Positions 61,297-64,000 of a stretch of 64,000 bases of DNA are shown one piece after another. This stretch comes from Glaciihabitans sp. (GTDB lineage Bacteria > Actinomycetota > Actinomycetes > Actinomycetales > Microbacteriaceae): positions 1-64,000 of the forward strand of contig JAODMF010000013.1 in NCBI GenBank assembly GCA_025464095.1, written 5' to 3'. The notes beneath the pieces are model-generated. The model was not told the DNA's origin and did not search any database. It saw only the letters and a list, made by a program, of their open reading frames with translations. How positions within the stretch are numbered: position 1 is the first letter of the stretch; every line of letters begins with the position of its first letter. A program made the position numbers and the translations under genes.

Positions 61297-62453
61297 GCGA
61301 GGTCTCCGTTTCGAACTTCGTTCGAGAAAAGCTTGTAGACGGTCAGGTTCCACGCTTCGTGTGTCGCGTGGAATCCGAGGTATCGCTTCCACCGGATGAC
61401 AGCGAGGATCGCATTCAGCGCATTGAGCTCTGCCAACTGGATGTTGCTGCTGTAGTCGTCCTCGCCGGGTGGTATGGCCGGCGCCGTGGGCAGAGGTGCG
61501 TCATCCCCGGGGAGGTAGGCCGCGACTTTCGCCATGCCAGTGAGACCGCCCTCACCCTCCCTAAAACTCATACCAACATCGATGAAGGGCACTCCTCGAT
61601 CGCGGAGGTACTGCATGATGGCGGGCCGCGCCTCAGCGTCAGCTGCCGCGAGAAATACGAACGTTGCTCCGTCGAGAAGGTGCAGGTTTTCTGCTGTAAG
61701 CGCGACGGGGTGTGGCGTAATGCCCGTGTGCATGCGCGCGTATTCTGCGGCGAAGTACTCGGCTTTATTGGGCTGGCCCTGAACAACGTCTACGGGTGCT
61801 GCCCCCGGCGCGCGATAGGCATTGTGAGTCTCGAATCGGTCACCGTCGATGAGGATGATCTGGTCAACCCAGGTCTTGGCGACTTGGTCGAGGATGTAGC
61901 TTCCTGTGCCGCCGACGCCCACGATCGCGACTGTGTGGCCGCGGAAGAGCGCGTTGAGCGTGATCAAGCCGGCGCGGGTCGTGTTGGTGTCGGGGTAAAC
62001 GAGCGGCAGGTCGTCGGGGACGACCTGATACGACCCACCCGGCGTGTCAGTGACCGTCGGGTCCAACTGCAAAGCTGCGTTGCGCAGGATGTGCGCGTAC
62101 TGCCGGATCTTCTCGTACACACTCGCGTACAAGTCACCCGGCGGCTTGAATGACATCATAAACTCGGCGCGTTCCCCCACGCCGAAGTCGTGCGGGTTCA
62201 GGCTTCCTAGCGCTCCGCCGTTTTCGTCGCGTGGTTCCTCGCCGGCGAACCAGATCCGATGGTCGGTCGCGTCGGTAATCACACCCCCGACGTTGTTCAC
62301 CGGAAGGATCAGCCGGCCGTTTCGCCGCAGCCCGGACGTGGTCAGGTACGGGAGGCGGCGGACGACAAGGTGCCCATTTTGGAACACCATGTCGTAGCCG
62401 TCTGCGATGAGTCGAGCGATCGCGTCGTCAGGATCGATTGGCGGGTTCGACAT
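61293..62453 (-). CDS. DUF6791-ThiF E1-like adenylyltransferase
   Basis: 386 residues from ATG 62453 (AGGATGG upstream), overlapping the Ubl gene by 26 bases. The N-terminal ~130 residues match the DUF6791 pattern (DGYDMVFQNGHLVVRRLPYL near 18-37). The E1/ThiF domain (about 165-385) has the nucleotide loop VAIVGVGGTGSYILDQVAKT near 170-189, IDGDRFETHNAYR near 198-210 and the KAEYFAAEYARM helix. There is no cysteine anywhere, so a thioester on this protein is impossible; it would only adenylate its partner. Cytoplasmic, middle gene of the Ubl operon. Confidence 0.85.
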   Translation of the reverse strand: MSNPPIDPDDAIARLIADGYDMVFQNGHLVVRRLPYLTTSGLRRNGRLILPVNNVGGVITDATDHRIWFAGEEPRDENGGALGSLNPHDFGVGERAEFMMSFKPPGDLYASVYEKIRQYAHILRNAALQLDPTVTDTPGGSYQVVPDDLPLVYPDTNTTRAGLITLNALFRGHTVAIVGVGGTGSYILDQVAKTWVDQIILIDGDRFETHNAYRAPGAAPVDVVQGQPNKAEYFAAEYARMHTGITPHPVALTAENLHLLDGATFVFLAAADAEARPAIMQYLRDRGVPFIDVGMSFREGEGGLTGMAKVAAYLPGDDAPLPTAPAIPPGEDDYSSNIQLAELNALNAILAVIRWKRYLGFHATHEAWNLTVYKLFSNEVRNGDLA

Positions 62454-62901
62454 CGAACACCATCCTGTCTTTCACAGCGACCCTCTGGCCAGTCCGCAGA
62501 GCGTGATCCGGGCCGTGTCCGCGGCTGTACTCGACTGTTGTGCCAGCCGGATCGTACGTTTGCCCCGGGAAGGCCAGTTCGACGACCTGCTCGAACGTGA
62601 TCTCCTTCTCCCCCCATGGCTGCGACCTGGTGTTGATGATGATCGTCACCGTCTTAGCGGTGGCAGTGACATCAAAGATCGTCCCCTTCTTCTCGACGAG
62701 AACGACCCGACCCTCCACCAGTTCTCCTAGTTGGGGCTCCTTCGCCTTGCGGTACGTCACAGTGAAAAAGGTTTCCGCGCTCGGCTCGACCGGATAGGCG
62801 ATTGACACAACCTCCGTGTAGGAGACCTCTTCGTGGGGCACGATCGCAAGCTCCCCATTGATGACGATTTCGTATTCGTCCTTCAGTTCGTTCTGTTCCA
62901 T
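62428..62901 (-). CDS. multi-ubiquitin-domain protein (two Ubl modules)
   Basis: 157 residues. Two beta-grasp modules: about 8-78 (YEIVINGELAIVPHEEVSY ... GTIFDVTAT) and about 82-157 (KTVTIIINTRSQPW ... RMVFDVEPANRS). Each has a TYTE/TFEQVVxLA(Y/F)P helix start and ends in a FDV-containing strand. There is no C-terminal Gly-Gly and no Cys. The family is the prokaryotic multi_ubiq type encoded beside E1-like enzymes. First gene of the operon; AAGGGAATG stands before the ATG. Promoter is shared divergently with higBA. Confidence 0.85.
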   Translation of the reverse strand: MEQNELKDEYEIVINGELAIVPHEEVSYTEVVSIAYPVEPSAETFFTVTYRKAKEPQLGELVEGRVVLVEKKGTIFDVTATAKTVTIIINTRSQPWGEKEITFEQVVELAFPGQTYDPAGTTVEYSRGHGPDHALRTGQRVAVKDRMVFDVEPANRS

Positions 62902-62960
62902 GCTGACATTCCCTTTCCACTTGCGACCGCCCGTTGCTGTCGCTCATACGTTATCACCTC

Positions 62961-62977
62961 TTCACCTTACAGGTGAA
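62961..62977. promoter_or_regulatory. palindromic operator between the Ubl operon and higBA
   Basis: TTCACCT-TAC-AGGTGAA is a perfect 7+7 inverted repeat, flanked by TATCA (62952-62956) and TGATA (62981-62985) in near-symmetry. It is centred about 70 bases upstream of the Ubl gene and 112 upstream of higB. The HigA antitoxin usually binds such a site; if so it would also influence the divergent Ubl operon. Confidence 0.6.
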
Positions 62978-63081
62978 TTCTGATAGGCTAGCAATGTAGA
63001 CAGAGCATGGCACATCTAAACAATCTCGGGAATCGACTAGGGTTTTTGTGATCAGTTCAAGGGTGAAGAGCGGAATGTGTC

Positions 63082-63381
63082 GTGCATCTGAAGTTCGAGA
63101 ACAAGGAACTGGAGCGCCTTGCTTATGAACCGGACTATCAATTGGCCCGCTGGTCGTCCGACATCATCCGCGCATATCGCCGAGTCATTAACTTGATTTC
63201 CAACGCCACGGACGAGCGTGACATCCGCGGCTTCAAGGGACTTCGTCTCGAGAAGCTCAAAGGCAACCGCAAAGGAACCTCGTCCGTGCGCATCAATGAC
63301 CAATACAGACTGGTGCTCCGGTTCGAAGCAATCGAACAGAACAAATTCGCCGTCGTTGTCGAAGCAATCGATTATCACTAG
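63082..63381 (+). CDS. higB: HigB-type mRNA interferase toxin
   Basis: 99 residues from GTG 63082. RelE/HigB fold: KELERLAYEP near 9-18, DIRGFKGLRLEKLKGNRKGTSS region near 48-66, and VRINDQYRLVLRF near 68-80 with the basic and aromatic residues used to cleave mRNA on the ribosome. It is followed 15 bases later by the HigA gene. Toxin-first order is typical of higBA. Confidence 0.9.
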   Translation: MHLKFENKELERLAYEPDYQLARWSSDIIRAYRRVINLISNATDERDIRGFKGLRLEKLKGNRKGTSSVRINDQYRLVLRFEAIEQNKFAVVVEAIDYH

Positions 63382-63396
63382 AGGAGGCTGATGAGA

Positions 63397-64000
63397 ATGG
63401 AGAAGCCACTAGCAGAGGTGTTTCCGCCAGGGGATTACCTGTCCGAGGAACTCGAACAGCGGCATTGGTCACAGTCAGAGTTTGCCGAGATCTTGGGTCG
63501 CCCCGCACAATTCGTCTCCGAGATCATTTCCGGCAAGAAGGAAATAACTAGGGAATCAGCAGCCCAGATCGGCGCCGCTTTAGATACATCTGCCGAGGTG
63601 TGGCTGAATCTTCAGAACAGCTACTTGCTGCGGCGGCAAGCGCAGAACGGCGACACGCAACTCCAGCTCGACGATGTACGTCGGCGCGCTCGGCTAAACG
63701 CTCGCGCACCGATCGGGGTGCTCAAGAAGCGCGGGCTCATACGTGGAGAGTCCTTGGACGAGCTTGAGGAAGCAGTGCGCAGTTTGCTCGAGCTGCCTAA
63801 CCTAGATGAAGAACCCACTTTCAGCGCTGCGGCTCGTCGGGCAAATAATGACGTGCCACTCACGCCAACGCAACTTGCCTGGCTCGCTGCAAGTCGAAGA
63901 TTAGCGCGAGCTATGAAGGTCAAGACATATGACCGAAGCGCCCTCTCAAAACTTGCCGAGAAACTATCGAGATCGCTCAGTGACCCAGCGCAATTCGAGA
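63397..64000 (+). CDS. higA: HigA-type antitoxin, partial
   Basis: Starts at ATG 63397 with GGAGG 9 bases upstream (an in-frame ATG at 63391 is too close to it) and runs off the window; about 201 residues visible. N-terminal XRE helix-turn-helix (WSQSEFAEILGRPAQFVSEI near 23-42). The chain continues well past the ~100 residues of a minimal HigA, with a helical middle (DEEPTFSAAARRA, TPTQLAWLAASRRLARAMKV) like that seen in HigA proteins fused to an ImmA/IrrE metallopeptidase domain, which would lie beyond the edge. It neutralises HigB and represses the promoter. Confidence 0.85.
   Translation, partial: MEKPLAEVFPPGDYLSEELEQRHWSQSEFAEILGRPAQFVSEIISGKKEITRESAAQIGAALDTSAEVWLNLQNSYLLRRQAQNGDTQLQLDDVRRRARLNARAPIGVLKKRGLIRGESLDELEEAVRSLLELPNLDEEPTFSAAARRANNDVPLTPTQLAWLAASRRLARAMKVKTYDRSALSKLAEKLSRSLSDPAQFE

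Larger units (their letters stand above)
58983..64000. mobile_element. integrated genomic island, left end
   Basis: Begins at the broken tRNA and runs beyond the window. Base composition is visibly less GC-rich than the preceding genes, and gene content switches to accessory functions: DUF2971, a membrane-anchored unknown, a ubiquitin-like operon and a higBA pair. No integrase is present in the visible 5 kb; it and an intact CAU tRNA are expected at the far end. Bases 58983-59266 contain no gene, only the inverted repeats described separately. Confidence 0.7.

Noticed and set aside
63621-63923. 100-codon minus-strand ORF
   Set aside because: Antisense to higA; Ser/Arg-rich shadow.

Overview
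The window is high-GC chromosomal DNA from an actinobacterium. The gene content (trcRS-like two-component pair, RamB-like regulator beside GTP-dependent PEP carboxykinase, NusG with an acidic N-terminal extension, LAXTG-type wall-sorting signals, adjacent hadA/hadB/murB, frequent GTG starts and 4-base ATGA/GTGA overlaps) fits the Microbacteriaceae best. That family assignment is inference from style and neighbourhood, not a database match.

Layout. 1-5.8 kb: a lipid-linked sugar transfer pair (GT39 membrane transferase cut by the window edge, plus a GT2-GtrA fusion), a repeat array, then the transsulfuration genes cbs and metB. 5.9-9.1 kb: DUF3105 and DUF305 exported proteins and an ABC exporter. 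9.2-14.1 kb: a sugar ABC uptake operon with a divergent LacI regulator. 14.1-25.5 kb: translation core (rplL, rplJ, rplA, rplK, nusG, secE, tRNA-Trp) interrupted by a TrcSR-like pair, an epimerase, a YqaJ-like nuclease, an oxidoreductase and an acetyltransferase. 25.9-38.3 kb: an LAVTG surface protein, an aspartate-type aminotransferase, a second copy of the 21-bp repeat array, an ABC-2 exporter followed by a LiaS/DesK-type kinase and NarL-type regulator, a nuclease-like gene bracketed by a second repeat family, hadA-hadB-murB, and a secreted IPT/TIG protein. 38.4-45.9 kb: a tiny acidic Cys-containing peptide gene with its own promoter, then a glycoside catabolism locus (GH43 lipoprotein, ABC importer, LacI regulator, GH2 enzyme) joined by a shared TACAGCGCTGTA operator. 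46-58.7 kb: SRAP protein, cold-shock/DUF1294 fusion, DUF347 protein, two more GT39 enzymes, TetR regulator, pckG with a RamB-like regulator, and a large LASTG surface protein with three near-identical 297-bp repeats.

At 58.93 kb there is a 3' fragment of a CAU-anticodon tRNA with no 5' half. Everything to its right (at least to the window end) looks like an integrated island. It carries a ubiquitin-like modification operon (two-Ubl protein, DUF6791-ThiF E1-like enzyme without any cysteine, DUF6527 cysteine/histidine protein), a membrane-anchored protein and a DUF2971 protein, and, divergently, a higBA toxin-antitoxin pair. This is the best candidate for a little-described defence-type system in the window.

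The second unusual theme is repeats. Two unrelated intergenic repeat families (GGCGGGAGTT at 20-22 bp spacing; CGAAATTCAGGAGATC at 31-32 bp spacing) share one architecture: direct repeats phased to whole helical turns, closed by a palindrome and an inverted unit. One family flanks a DUF559-type nuclease gene on both sides.
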